Source of the DNA: Gandjariella thermophila
Lineage (GTDB): Bacteria > Actinomycetota > Actinomycetes > Mycobacteriales > Pseudonocardiaceae
Assembly (NCBI RefSeq): GCF_005405885.1
Contig: NZ_BJFL01000010.1
Location: forward strand, 47,007 to 111,006
Direction: 5' to 3'
DNA: 64,000 bases
Part shown: positions 1 to 8,420 of the stretch, one piece after another
Position numbering within the stretch: the stretch's first letter is position 1
How the letters are laid out: each line of letters opens with the position of its first letter
Notes under the pieces: generated by a model
The model's input: the letters and a program-made list of their open reading frames with translations, nothing else
What the model was told of the DNA's origin: nothing
Databases searched by the model: none
Translations under genes and position numbers: made by a program

Positions 1-36
1 CACGCGGTGCGACCGGCACGCCACCCCACTTCGGCG

Positions 37-999
37 TCAGCCCCAGCAGCCCGGTCGCACCGCGTGCGCCGGGTCGAGCGCGTTGCGCACCAACCGGATG
101 GCCACCGGGTCGTAGGTGATGTTGATGTGCTCGGTGAGGTCGGGCCAGCAGTACGCCTGCACCGTGGTGTTCACGACGTTCGGCGCGTCGGCCAGGAACG
201 CCGAGGTGTACGGCGTGACGATCTCGTCGCGCTTGGTAGCGATGGTGACGTAGTTGATCCCGCTACGCGTTTCGCCACCGGAGTTGAGCTGGGTGAGGAA
301 CGGCGATCCGGCCTGCTGCTCGAGGCACGCCTCGCAGGCCATGCCGAGGATCGCCGATCCGCCCGGCAGTGAGGTGATCACGTTGAGCAGGCCGTTCAGC
401 GTGGTGCCGTGGTTGGACGGGGCCAGCGCGATGAGCGAGTGGACCTTGCTGGCGCCACCGAGGTTCTTGATGTAGTAGCGCGGCATCATGCCGCCCTGTG
501 AGTGCCCCACGATGTCCACTGTGGACGCCCCGGTGGCGGCGAGCACCCGGTCGACGAACTGGGCGAACCCCGCCGCGGTGTCCTCGATCCTGCCGATCGT
601 CTGCAGCATGAATCCGGGCGGGCCGCCGAGGTTCGGCACGAACACGCAGTAGCCGTCCTGGGCCAGCACGCCGGACAGGCCGGCCCAGTCGTCATAGGCG
701 TTGGCCCCCGTGCCGTTGGAGAGGACCACCGGCCGCGGGTGTGCGGCGCTCGGCCGGCAGGACCAGTCGTTCGCCCCCGGGGGCGAGATGGTGGGGTCAG
801 CCAGTGCGTACAGCGCCGCCGCGACGATGTTCGGCTGCGGCGGGCCGGACTTGGTGGACGCCTCGTCGGCCGAGGCCATGCCCTCGGTCGCGCCGGCCAG
901 CCCGATCGCGGCGACCAGTGCCACGATCATCCGGGCGAGCCGGTGCCATCCCGGGCCACATAACGATCGCGGCGTCCGCCGTAACGTTCGCACGTCCAT
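37..999 (-). CDS. Secreted alpha/beta-hydrolase lipase
   Basis: A 320-residue exported lipase of the alpha/beta-hydrolase fold, probably cleaving acyl esters outside the cell. The N-terminus is an Arg-rich then hydrophobic signal peptide ending near ASA (residues 42-44). The nucleophile elbow GHSQGG places Ser167; Asp258 (in TKRDE) and His291 (in LTEHIN) fit the acid and base of the triad. Cys81/Cys118, Cys222/Cys225 and Cys284/Cys318 could form disulfides, as in Streptomyces and mycobacterial class 2 lipases. I chose the ATG at 999 because GGGAGG lies about 6 nt before it; a longer frame upstream lacks coding character. It is divergent from the ABC exporter operon. Substrate cannot be told from sequence. 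Confidence 0.9.
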   Translation of the reverse strand: MDVRTLRRTPRSLCGPGWHRLARMIVALVAAIGLAGATEGMASADEASTKSGPPQPNIVAAALYALADPTISPPGANDWSCRPSAAHPRPVVLSNGTGANAYDDWAGLSGVLAQDGYCVFVPNLGGPPGFMLQTIGRIEDTAAGFAQFVDRVLAATGASTVDIVGHSQGGMMPRYYIKNLGGASKVHSLIALAPSNHGTTLNGLLNVITSLPGGSAILGMACEACLEQQAGSPFLTQLNSGGETRSGINYVTIATKRDEIVTPYTSAFLADAPNVVNTTVQAYCWPDLTEHINITYDPVAIRLVRNALDPAHAVRPGCWG

Positions 1000-1565
1000 G
1001 GGTGAACCTCCCGGTCCGGCGCGGGCTACGCTGCCCGCACTTGTTCCGGAAACGAAGCGTTCACCTATGGGTGACGCGATACACACGAAATGCGGGATCC
1101 GGACGCGCCGGCTACGCCGAACGAAGTAGCTGATCGGTAGTCCAGTTTGCCCTGGGTGGCCTTGTTGTGATCTTTGTGGAACAGTCACCGTGAGTCCGCA
1201 CGCCGTGACCGCGCGCCGTAAGCCGTCCGGACCGGCGCCGGCACCCCGGATCCGGCCGGCCGCGCAGGGCCCCCCGCTGCGCAGGCCGGCCCCTCGCGGG
1301 CGGTGACACGCTCCGTCGCCCCCCAACGGCCGTGTCACCGCCCGCCCTCATCCACCGCGACCCGGACGGGGTACACCACACCGAAGTGGGTGATCTCCCG
1401 GATGTGCTCCACCCCGAGGATGAGGCACGGTACGACTGGAGTCGCTGCCACGGAGCCGACCGGGGGCGGATGTGTCCGGCCGGGACGCTCTGGCAGGGTG
1501 CCCATGTCGGGCGGGCCGCCGGGCAGCGTCAACCAGCGAGCAACCTGCCGACGAGGAGCTTTGCC
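1000..1565. other. Intergenic region with large inverted repeat
   Basis: The 566 bp between the lipase and the exporter operon carry no convincing gene. The main structure is a 15-bp perfect inverted repeat at 1296-1310 and 1331-1345 (GCGGGCGGTGACACG and its complement) with a 20-nt loop. A short frame on the minus strand (1335-1532) has no ribosome binding site and is not called. Confidence 0.6.
1296..1345. repeat. 15-bp perfect inverted repeat
   Basis: Arms 1296-1310 and 1331-1345 are perfectly complementary and separated by 20 nt. It lies between divergent genes and has no T-tract. It may be an operator or an RNA hairpin in the long leader of the exporter operon. Confidence 0.6.
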
Positions 1566-1673
1566 ATGACCATGTCACGCCGCGGCGCCGCCGGAGCGCC
1601 GGAAGCCGGGTACCGGACCGCCGTGGCGCTGCCGCGGCCGCGCAGCCGCACGCTGGCCGGGGAGTCGTCGTGA
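1566..1673 (+). CDS. Small ORF coupled to ABC ATPase
   Basis: A 35-codon ORF starting MTMSRRGAAGAP. It has a strong ribosome binding site (GAGGAG, 7 nt before the ATG), and its TGA overlaps the GTG of the downstream ATPase as GTGA, an arrangement typical of translational coupling. The peptide is Arg/Ala-rich and matches no family I know. It could be a real small protein or a leader that only delivers ribosomes to the ATPase gene. What is visible is the binding site and the overlap; function is unknown. Confidence 0.45.
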   Translation: MTMSRRGAAGAPEAGYRTAVALPRPRSRTLAGESS

Positions 1674-2614
1674 TCGAGGCGTCGGGGCTGACCAAGCGCT
1701 ACGGCCGCACCCTGGCCGTGGACGACCTCTCCTTCACGGTCCGGCCCGGGCGCGTCACCGGCTTCCTCGGCCCCAACGGCGCCGGCAAGTCCACCACCAT
1801 GCGGCTGGCCCTGGGCCTGGACCACCCCACTTCCGGCGCGATCCACATCAACGGCCGCCCCTACCGCCAACTCAGCCACCCGCTGCGCGCGGTGGGCGCC
1901 CTGCTCGACCCTCGCTGGGTCCATCCCAACCGCAGCGCCCGCGCCCACCTGCACTGGCTGGCCGTCGCCGGCGGCATCCCCACCAGCCGCATCGACGAGG
2001 TCCTCGACCTCGTCGGGCTCAGCGCCGTGGCCGGCAAGCGCGCCGGCGGCTACTCCCTGGGCATGTCCCAGCGCCTTGGCATCGCCGCCGCGCTGCTCGG
2101 CGACCCGGAGGTCCTGCTCTTCGACGAACCCGCCAACGGCCTGGACCCGGAAGGCATCCACTGGATCCGCACGCTGCTGAAGAACCTCGCCGCCGATGGC
2201 CGCACCGTGTTCGTCTCCAGCCACCTGCTTTCCGAGATGGCCAACACCGCGGACGACCTCATCGTCATCGGCAGGGGCAGGCTGATCAGCCAGACCACCA
2301 CCGCCGAGTTCATCGAACGCGCCACCAAGGCCACGGTGCTGGTGCGGACGCCGCAGGCCGAGCGGCTGCGTGCGGTACTGACCCAGCAGGGCTGCGGCGT
2401 GGCGGACCAGCCGGACGGGGCGCTCCTGGTGACCGGCGCGACCGGCGAGCAGATCGGTGAGGCGGCCGCCGCGCACCAGGTGGTGCTGCACGAGCTCAGC
2501 CCCCAGCGCGGTTCGCTGGAGGAGGCGTTCATGCAACTGACCGGCGACGCCGTGGAGTACGCCGCGCAGCCCGCCGGCGCCGAGGACAGCGATCTGCTGG
2601 CGGCGGGGCGGTGA
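1670..2614 (+). CDS. ABC-2 exporter ATP-binding protein
   Basis: ATPase subunit (314 residues) of an ABC-2 type exporter, working at the inner face of the membrane with the two downstream permeases. Walker A GPNGAGKS lies at residues 34-41, the signature is SLGMSQ (about 129-134) in place of LSGGQ, and Walker B is LLFDEP at 149-154. This signature variant is common in the actinobacterial and bacitracin-export-like branch. The GTG at 1670 follows GGGGAG and overlaps the stop of the small upstream ORF. Its own stop overlaps the GTG of the first permease. The exported substrate is unknown; drug, lantibiotic or lipid export are all possible. Confidence 0.9.
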   Translation: MIEASGLTKRYGRTLAVDDLSFTVRPGRVTGFLGPNGAGKSTTMRLALGLDHPTSGAIHINGRPYRQLSHPLRAVGALLDPRWVHPNRSARAHLHWLAVAGGIPTSRIDEVLDLVGLSAVAGKRAGGYSLGMSQRLGIAAALLGDPEVLLFDEPANGLDPEGIHWIRTLLKNLAADGRTVFVSSHLLSEMANTADDLIVIGRGRLISQTTTAEFIERATKATVLVRTPQAERLRAVLTQQGCGVADQPDGALLVTGATGEQIGEAAAAHQVVLHELSPQRGSLEEAFMQLTGDAVEYAAQPAGAEDSDLLAAGR

Positions 2615-3375
2615 CTCCCATGACGCTGCTCGCCGTCGAACGCATCAAGCTGTTCTCCACCCGGTCGCCGTGGTGGTGCATGCTGCTTGCCCTCGGGCTC
2701 ACCGTCGGGCTGTCCGGGCTGATCGCCGGGGAGTCCTCGGACCAGTTCCCACTCACCATCGGCGGCACTCAGGCCGGCTACCAGTTCGGCCTGATGGTGA
2801 TCATGGTGATGGCCGCGCTGGCGATCACCACCGAGTACCGGTTCGGCACCATCCGCACCACGTTCCAGGCCCTGCCGCCCCGGTGGGCGGTGCTGGCCGC
2901 CAAGACCGCCGTGGTGGCCGTGGTCTCCGGACTGGTCGGCGAGGCCACCGCGTTCGCCTCCTGGGGCATGGCCAAGGCGGTCAGGCCATCCGCCGACCTG
3001 GCGCTGCGCCACGCGAACGACTGGCGGACGGTGGCCGGCGTCGGGCTGGTCTACGCGACCGGCGCGGTGCTCGCCGTGGGCGTCGGCACGCTGGTCCGGC
3101 AGACCGCGGGCGCGGTGAGCATCCTGCTGGTGTGGGCGCTGCTGGTGGAGAACCTGGTCGGGCTGATTCCCAAGATCGGCACCGACGTGCGCAAGTGGAT
3201 GCCGTTCAACGCGGCCAACCACTTCCTCACCTCCGGCCAGGCTTCGCTCGGCACCGGCGGGGCGCAGCAGACGCCGATGCCCTACGGGCCGTGGGGCGGG
3301 CTCGGTTACTTCGCGGGCGTGGCGGTGGCGGTGCTGATCGTCGCCGTGGTCACGGCGGAGCGGCGGGACGCCTGA
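2611..3375 (+). CDS. ABC-2 permease, copy A
   Basis: A 254-residue integral membrane subunit of the exporter with about six hydrophobic segments. It begins MTPMTLLAVERIKLFSTR, a cytoplasmic start typical of ABC-2 permeases whose first helix follows an ERxKLxSTRS motif. It overlaps the ATPase stop codon by 4 nt (GTGA); an in-frame ATG at 2620 is an alternative start. It is clearly paralogous to the permease at 3647-4399: ERIKLFSTRSPWWC, EATAFASWG, VLVRQTAGA-type and YGPWGGL segments are shared in the same order. The two may form a heterodimeric channel. Confidence 0.88.
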   Translation: MTPMTLLAVERIKLFSTRSPWWCMLLALGLTVGLSGLIAGESSDQFPLTIGGTQAGYQFGLMVIMVMAALAITTEYRFGTIRTTFQALPPRWAVLAAKTAVVAVVSGLVGEATAFASWGMAKAVRPSADLALRHANDWRTVAGVGLVYATGAVLAVGVGTLVRQTAGAVSILLVWALLVENLVGLIPKIGTDVRKWMPFNAANHFLTSGQASLGTGGAQQTPMPYGPWGGLGYFAGVAVAVLIVAVVTAERRDA

Positions 3376-3426
3376 CCAGCCGCGGGCGGCCGGACCGGTG
3401 GCGGTCGGCAGGCCCGGACCGGGGAA

Positions 3427-3463
3427 GCGGGCCCGGGCCGTGACGGGGGCGGCCCGGGCCCGC
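3427..3463. terminator. Intercistronic 14-bp hairpin
   Basis: A perfect 14-bp inverted repeat, gcgggcccgggccg (3427-3440) and its complement (3450-3463), with a 9-nt loop. It lies between the two permease genes. Having no T-run, it may be a factor-assisted terminator or an mRNA stabiliser that sets different levels of the two permeases. Confidence 0.6.
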
Positions 3464-3646
3464 ACTGGCACCGAGGCCCGTTGCCGACCGGGCCCGCGCC
3501 GGGGGAGTCCGCCGTTCTCAACTTCGGCCCGGGCCGCCGGCGGGTCACCGGCCGCGGCAGGCAGGATGACCTGGTGACTCGTGGACGCACGAACGCGACG
3601 GAGGGGCCGTGGTGTCGGGTACGGCGATGACCGGAGTGGTTTTTCG

Positions 3647-4399
3647 ATGCTGATGCCGGTCACGCTGCTGAACACCGAGCGGATCAAGCTGTTCTCCACC
3701 CGGTCGCCGTGGTGGTGCGCGCTGCTCGGGTTCGCGCTGCCGGTGTGCTTCGCGGCGATGTACGCGACGGAGTCCGGCGACTTCCTCTCCCTCACCGTGC
3801 CGGCCACCCAGGATGGCTACCGGTTCGGCATGGCCGTGCTGATGGTGCTCGGCGTGGTCGCGGTGACCGGCGAGTACCGGTTCGGCACGATGCGCACCGC
3901 GTTCCAGGCCGTGCCGCGCCGGTGGGCGGTGCTGGTCGCCAAGACCGCGGTGGTCGCCGCGGTGTCCGGCGCGGTCGGCGAGGCCACCGCGTTCGCCTCG
4001 TGGGGCGTCGCGTGCCTGATCAGGCCGGACGTGGACCTGACGCTGAACACGCCGGCCGAGTGGCGATCCGTCGCCGGGGTCGGCCTGGTGTACCTGTTCG
4101 CCTCGGTGATCGCGGTCGCGGTCGGTGTGCTGGTCCGGCAGACGGCGGGAGCGATCACCATCCTGTTCATCTACACGCTGCTCGCCGAGAGCCTGATCGC
4201 GGCCGTCCCCGGCGCCGGGCCGGCGATCGTGCACTGGATGCCGTTCTACGCCTCGCGGGTGTTCCTGGAGGCCGGGCTGGGCTTCGACGCGGCCGGATCG
4301 GCACCGTACGGGCCGTGGGGTGGCCTGCTCTACTTCGGCGGGGTGGCACTGGCGCTGCTCGGCGTGGCCCTCGTGGTGGTGGAACGGCGCGACGCCTGA
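3647..4399 (+). CDS. ABC-2 permease, copy B
   Basis: A 250-residue ABC-2 permease paralogous to the one at 2611-3375, with the same length, hydrophobic profile and C-terminal ERRDA. The ATG at 3647 follows GGAG by about 10 nt; a longer frame upstream (from 3581) runs through leader sequence and is rejected. It sits 271 bp after copy A, behind a strong hairpin, so it may be expressed separately or at a lower level. The tandem arrangement points to local duplication, giving one ATPase with two permeases. Confidence 0.88.
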   Translation: MLMPVTLLNTERIKLFSTRSPWWCALLGFALPVCFAAMYATESGDFLSLTVPATQDGYRFGMAVLMVLGVVAVTGEYRFGTMRTAFQAVPRRWAVLVAKTAVVAAVSGAVGEATAFASWGVACLIRPDVDLTLNTPAEWRSVAGVGLVYLFASVIAVAVGVLVRQTAGAITILFIYTLLAESLIAAVPGAGPAIVHWMPFYASRVFLEAGLGFDAAGSAPYGPWGGLLYFGGVALALLGVALVVVERRDA

Positions 4400-4668
4400 G
4401 CCCCTGTAGCGCACGTCACAGGCGGTCACGCCGGAACGTAATAACCTTGTGAAAACATCGTGAACAAGGCCCTGTTCGGGCATCGCACGACGGTAAAAAG
4501 GAACCAAACCAACCGTGGGGCGCCGCCGCGGTCACATGCGGTGTTGTTCCGGCGTTCCCCGCGTTCCTACCGAGTACCGGTTCACCGACCGGTCCCCCGG
4601 GGCGTCCGGACGTGTTTCGCCACCGCCGTGGCGTCGGCCGCCGGGGTCGACGAGGAGGTGGTGCGGCA

Positions 4669-5289
4669 ATGACCGGGCCCACACTTGGTCTGCCGAACAT
4701 CCCGACATCCGATCCGTCCCGTGCCCTGGCCACGGCGTTCTCCTGGCCCACGTGGTCCACCGATGACGACACGCTGCGCGTCGAGCCGCTGGCCGGGCTG
4801 GAATGGTCGCACGCCGTGGAACTGCCCCACGTGGACGCCGCCACCACCCCGGCAGGCATCCGGCAGGCGTGGATCCACCGTGCCCCGGAAGCCAGAGTGC
4901 TCGCGCTGTACCGAGCCGTGCTGGCCACCGAGCCGGACGCGCCGGCACCGTGGTGGCTGCGCGCGCTGCACGACGGTCTGCTGGCCTCCCGGGAGGCCGG
5001 CTTCGAGGTCGAGGACGACGTGGCCACGCTGCTGGCCAACCGGCCGGGGTGGGTGTACGTGCCGTGGACCGGCGCCGGCGAGGACGGCTACTGGGAGTTC
5101 GTGCCCTCGGAGACGACCGCACACGGCGTCGGCGTGCCCACCACCGTGGTACTGACCCACCGCCACCCCGGCTGGATCGACGTGTTGCCGGCGCACCGGG
5201 AAGGTGCGGTGCAGGCCGTGGTGCCCATGGATGGCGTACCCGACCTGGCCGCCCAACTCGACGAGTTGGAGGCCATCGCGCTGCCCTGA
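4669..5289 (+). CDS. Hypothetical protein
   Basis: A 206-residue soluble protein of unknown family. It has no signal peptide or membrane segment. It is acidic and Trp-rich, with short segments such as WPTWSTDDD near the N-terminus and WVYVPWTGAGEDGYWEF in the middle; the C-terminal part (VVLTHRHPGWIDVLP) reads like a beta-rich domain. The ATG at 4669 has GGAGG about 10 nt upstream. The 269 bp before it hold an AT-richer patch around 4438-4475 that probably contains its promoter. trmB follows 118 bp later on the same strand. Confidence 0.75.
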   Translation: MTGPTLGLPNIPTSDPSRALATAFSWPTWSTDDDTLRVEPLAGLEWSHAVELPHVDAATTPAGIRQAWIHRAPEARVLALYRAVLATEPDAPAPWWLRALHDGLLASREAGFEVEDDVATLLANRPGWVYVPWTGAGEDGYWEFVPSETTAHGVGVPTTVVLTHRHPGWIDVLPAHREGAVQAVVPMDGVPDLAAQLDELEAIALP

Positions 5290-5407
5290 CCCGTGCCTCG
5301 GTATCCCTCGCGTAGCAGGCACACCCGCCAACCCAGCAGGACCCACCGAACAGCCCCGACATCGGAGTGAGGCACAGTCATCGGGAGTGGGAGGAGCAGC
5401 ACACCCG

Positions 5408-6124
5408 ATGACACCGACCGAGCACCGTCCACGGCACCACCGCACCGTCGTCAGCTACGTCCGGCGTGGCGAGCGGATGACCACCGGCCAGCAGCGCGCC
5501 TGGGACACGCACTGGCCGAGGCTGGGGCGGGAGGTGTACGATCTTCCGCCCGGTCCGCTGGACCTGCCCGCGTGGTTCGGCCGCGAGGCGCCGGTGGTGC
5601 TGGAGATCGGCTCGGGCATGGGCGAGACCACGGCCCAGCTCGCCGCGGCGGAGCCGGAGGTCAACTACCTCGCCGTCGAGGTCTACACCCCCGGGCTGGC
5701 CCAGTTGCTGCTGCGCGCGGAGAAGCTCGGCGTGCACAACCTGCGGTGCCTGCGCGGCGACGCGGTGGATCTGCTGCGCGACCATCTCCCGCCGGACTCC
5801 CTGGCCACGGTGCGGATCTTCTTCCCGGACCCGTGGCCGAAGAAGCGGCACCACAAGCGCCGGCTGGTGCAGCCGCCGCTGGTGTCGCTGATCGCCTCCC
5901 GGCTCGCCCCCGGCGGCCTGCTGCACCTGGCCACCGACTGGGCCGACTACGCGGAGCAGATGATGGCCGTGTGCTCGGCGGAACCGGCGCTGCACAACGT
6001 CTTCGGCGACGAGCCCGGGGGCTGGGCGCCGCGGCCGGAATGGCGTCCGGTGACGAAGTTCGAGGGCCGGGCGCACGAGGAGGGCCGGGCGGTGCGGGAT
6101 CTGCTGTTCCGCCGCGCGGCCTGA
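5408..6124 (+). CDS. trmB: tRNA (guanine-N7)-methyltransferase
   Basis: TrmB (238 residues) methylates N7 of G46 in the variable loop of tRNA using S-adenosylmethionine. The SAM-binding motif EIGSGMGE is at residues 66-73 and the family signature PDPWPKKRHHKRR at 140-152. The N-terminal SYVRRGERMTTGQQRAW block is usual in actinobacterial TrmB and supports the ATG at 5408, with GGAGGAG about 12 nt upstream. The nitric oxide synthase-like gene follows after 76 bp and may be co-transcribed. Confidence 0.95.
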   Translation: MTPTEHRPRHHRTVVSYVRRGERMTTGQQRAWDTHWPRLGREVYDLPPGPLDLPAWFGREAPVVLEIGSGMGETTAQLAAAEPEVNYLAVEVYTPGLAQLLLRAEKLGVHNLRCLRGDAVDLLRDHLPPDSLATVRIFFPDPWPKKRHHKRRLVQPPLVSLIASRLAPGGLLHLATDWADYAEQMMAVCSAEPALHNVFGDEPGGWAPRPEWRPVTKFEGRAHEEGRAVRDLLFRRAA

Positions 6125-6200
6125 GCGGCCCGGATCCCGCTCGCCAACAGCACCCGACCAGGTAATCAAGCCGTCCAGGCACCCGGTCGAGGCCAACGAG

Positions 6201-7361
6201 GTGTTGACACCGGCAGTAGGTCCCCAACGCGTTTCCGTTCCGCCCGTTGACCTCGCGGCGGCCGAAGAGTTCGTCCGCATGTTCCACGAGGCGCACCCGG
6301 ATGCGGGGCCGGTCGAGGCCCGGCTCGCCCAGGTCCGCGCCGAGATCGCCGGCACCGGTACGTACTGGCATACCCGGGAGGAGCTGGCCTACGGCGCCCG
6401 GGTGGCGCTCCGCGACAGTGGTTGGTGTACCAACGTGCTGCCCTGGCGCAGGCTGACCATCCGTGACCTGCGCGGGGTACGGGACGCGCGGGCGGTGGCC
6501 AGCGAGTGCGTGGAACACCTGCGCATCGCCGGCGGGGGCGGCCAGATCCGCCCGCTGGTCACCGTGTTCGCCCCGGACGTGCCCGGCGCGCCGGGGCCGT
6601 GCGTGTGGAACGAGCAGCTGATCTGCTACGCCGGCTACCGGGACGGGTCCGGGCGGGTGCTGGGGGACGGGCGGTACGTCGCGCTCACCGAGACGGTCCG
6701 CAGGCTTGGCTGGCAGCCGCTGGCGCAGCCCACCGCCTTCGACGTGTTGCCGCTGGTCGTGGAGACCGCGCACGAGGGTCCCCGGCTGTTCCGCGTCCCC
6801 GGTGACGTGGTGCGGCAGGTGCCGCTGACGCATCCCGAGCTGCCCTGGTTCGCACGGCTCGGCCTGCGCTGGCACACGGTTCCGGTGGTCAGTCACATGA
6901 AGCTGGTGATCGGCGGGGTGACCTACCCGGCGGCGCCGTTCAACCGGTGGTTCGTCGGCTCCGAGATCGGTTCCCGCAGCCTGGCCGACGAGGCGGCGTA
7001 CGGGCTGGCCAGGGAGGTGGCCGAGCGGCTCGGCCTGGACACCTCCACCGAGCGGACCCTGTGGCGGGACCGGGCGACGGTGGAGATCAACCGCGCGGTG
7101 CTGCACTCCTTCGACGCCGCCCAGGTGACCATCACCGACCACTACGCCGAGGCCATGCACCGGCTGGCCTGGCTGCGCTCCCGCCGCCCGGGGTTGCGGC
7201 GCCCGGCGTTCCGGCTCGATCCGCAGAGCGCGCAGCGGTCCCGGTTCGGTGGCCCGCCGCGGTTCGGCGTGCCACCGCAGCGGCCGGAGGAGCTGACCGA
7301 GCCGTCCGGCCGGCTGGTGCTGCTCACCAGCCGCCGCGCCGGAGCTGGCCGGGCGTCCTGA
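6201..7361 (+). CDS. nos: Divergent nitric oxide synthase oxygenase
   Basis: A 386-residue protein related to bacterial nitric oxide synthase oxygenase domains, which bind heme and oxidise L-arginine to NO and citrulline. Family blocks in order are CVEHLRIAGGGGQIRPLVTVF, WNEQLICYAGY, FDVLPLVVE, GLRWHTVPVVS and NRWFVGSEIG. Cys76 fits the heme ligand and Glu255 the arginine-binding Glu. It departs from canonical enzymes: the heme loop reads RDSGWCTNVLPW instead of RNSxRCIGR, QLIRYAGY has become QLICYAGY, and the C-terminal DHH is DHY followed by a Pro/Arg-rich tail instead of WxxPP. The start is GTG 6201 or TTG 6204, needed to keep the conserved EEFV segment. No reductase gene is nearby, as is normal for bacterial enzymes. 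Confidence 0.85.
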   Translation: MLTPAVGPQRVSVPPVDLAAAEEFVRMFHEAHPDAGPVEARLAQVRAEIAGTGTYWHTREELAYGARVALRDSGWCTNVLPWRRLTIRDLRGVRDARAVASECVEHLRIAGGGGQIRPLVTVFAPDVPGAPGPCVWNEQLICYAGYRDGSGRVLGDGRYVALTETVRRLGWQPLAQPTAFDVLPLVVETAHEGPRLFRVPGDVVRQVPLTHPELPWFARLGLRWHTVPVVSHMKLVIGGVTYPAAPFNRWFVGSEIGSRSLADEAAYGLAREVAERLGLDTSTERTLWRDRATVEINRAVLHSFDAAQVTITDHYAEAMHRLAWLRSRRPGLRRPAFRLDPQSAQRSRFGGPPRFGVPPQRPEELTEPSGRLVLLTSRRAGAGRAS

Positions 7362-7398
7362 CCCCGATCCGGGGCGCACCTGGCGGGCCGCGGACCGC

Positions 7399-7557
7399 TC
7401 ACGCGGCCGGCGAAAGCCGCTCGCCGACCGTGGCTGGCGCGTCCGACCGGTCCCGGTGGGTCGGCGGCGCATCGACCAGAGCGTCGGAGGCGGCCATCAG
7501 CACCAGCATCAGCAGTCCCAGGGACACGCCGGACCAGCCCAGCACCGTGGCGACCAT
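7399..7557 (-). CDS. Small membrane protein (52 aa)
   Basis: A 52-codon ORF starting MVATVLGWSGVSLGLLMLVL: one clear transmembrane helix (about residues 4-22) followed by a charged tail (DAPPTHRDRSDAP). GGGAGGGG lies about 8 nt before the ATG at 7557; an in-frame ATG at 7563 sits too close to it. Orientation is convergent with the nos-like gene. Function unknown. Confidence 0.5.
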   Translation of the reverse strand: MVATVLGWSGVSLGLLMLVLMAASDALVDAPPTHRDRSDAPATVGERLSPAA

Positions 7558-7668
7558 CGTCATCCCCTCCCGTTTCCGCTCCGCGAGCCGGCACGCGACC
7601 GCGGTGCTACCGCCGGGGCGCGGCCATCGCGGCGCGCCCGGTTGGCTCCAGACTCGCCCCGCACCGGG

Positions 7669-7854
7669 TCATCCGGCATCGGCCTGCGGGGGCGTTTCGC
7701 CGACCTGGGCATCACCCTCCCGGATGACGCGTCGCCAGCCCGGCGAACGATCCGCGTCGTACCACCTGACCAGGTCTTTCCCACCCGCGATGACGACCGG
7801 GACGGGCTTTTCCGGCCAATCGGTTGATGACCACATATACCGCACGAGGCGCAT
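7669..7854 (-). CDS. Small hypothetical protein
   Basis: A 61-residue ORF beginning MRLVRYMWSSTDWPEKPVPV, with GC-rich third positions through most of its length and a plausible soluble composition (VVIAGGKDLVRWYD). An ATG 27 nt upstream (7881) is an alternative start. No strong ribosome binding site is visible for either. It is divergent from the exported protein at 7921. I do not recognise a family. Confidence 0.4.
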   Translation of the reverse strand: MRLVRYMWSSTDWPEKPVPVVIAGGKDLVRWYDADRSPGWRRVIREGDAQVGETPPQADAG

Positions 7855-7920
7855 AGTGGCATTTGTTCGCAAACCACCCATGTGTGGGCGGCCGGTCGGC
7901 CCGAGCGGCGGAAGGGTGCG

Positions 7921-8331
7921 GTGAACGGGGTGACCTCGGCAGTACGTAACGCGTTGACGCTTGCCGGCTGCCTGGCGCTGCTCGGTGTCGGGTGCGCGGT
8001 GGCGCTGTCCGCGCTGGAGTCCTACAGCGCACCGCCCACCCGGACCGCGCGGGTCGCCGTGCGGGTGGAGGCCTGGACGTCGAGTGCGGTCATGCGGGTC
8101 CGCACGCTGTCCACCGTGCGGGTCGGCGGGCTGTCCGGCACGGACGTGCCTTCCGGGACGCCGCTGGACGTGGTGTCAGCCACGCTGGCCGGGGCGGACG
8201 CCGTGCCGCCGCACCCCCAGGTCGGCAGCGTCCTGGGCTGCGACGTGCGGATCCGCCGCAACCCGCAGGGGGAGACCGTGGTGGATCTGGCGAACTGCGT
8301 GCCGAGTACGACCACCAACCCGCGGTCCTGA
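7921..8331 (+). CDS. Membrane-anchored hypothetical protein
   Basis: A 136-residue protein with one N-terminal hydrophobic segment (about residues 9-32, LTLAGCLALLGVGCAVALSA) that could be an uncleaved anchor or signal peptide, followed by a soluble extracytoplasmic domain with two Cys (in LGCDV and LANCV) able to pair. The GTG at 7921 follows GAAGGG by about 5 nt. Unknown family. The next gene, the deaminase-like amidohydrolase, follows after 89 bp. Confidence 0.65.
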   Translation: MNGVTSAVRNALTLAGCLALLGVGCAVALSALESYSAPPTRTARVAVRVEAWTSSAVMRVRTLSTVRVGGLSGTDVPSGTPLDVVSATLAGADAVPPHPQVGSVLGCDVRIRRNPQGETVVDLANCVPSTTTNPRS

Positions 8332-8420
8332 CCGCGACGCCCGCGCCGCCACGTGTGGCGACCATCGCCATCCGCCCGGCGCCTCGATGCGGGCCGGGGT
8401 GGCCTGGCAGGATCGCGGCC

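Noticed and set aside
1335-1532. 65-codon minus-strand ORF
   Set aside because: No ribosome binding site, no recognised family, and it overlaps the leader of the exporter operon.
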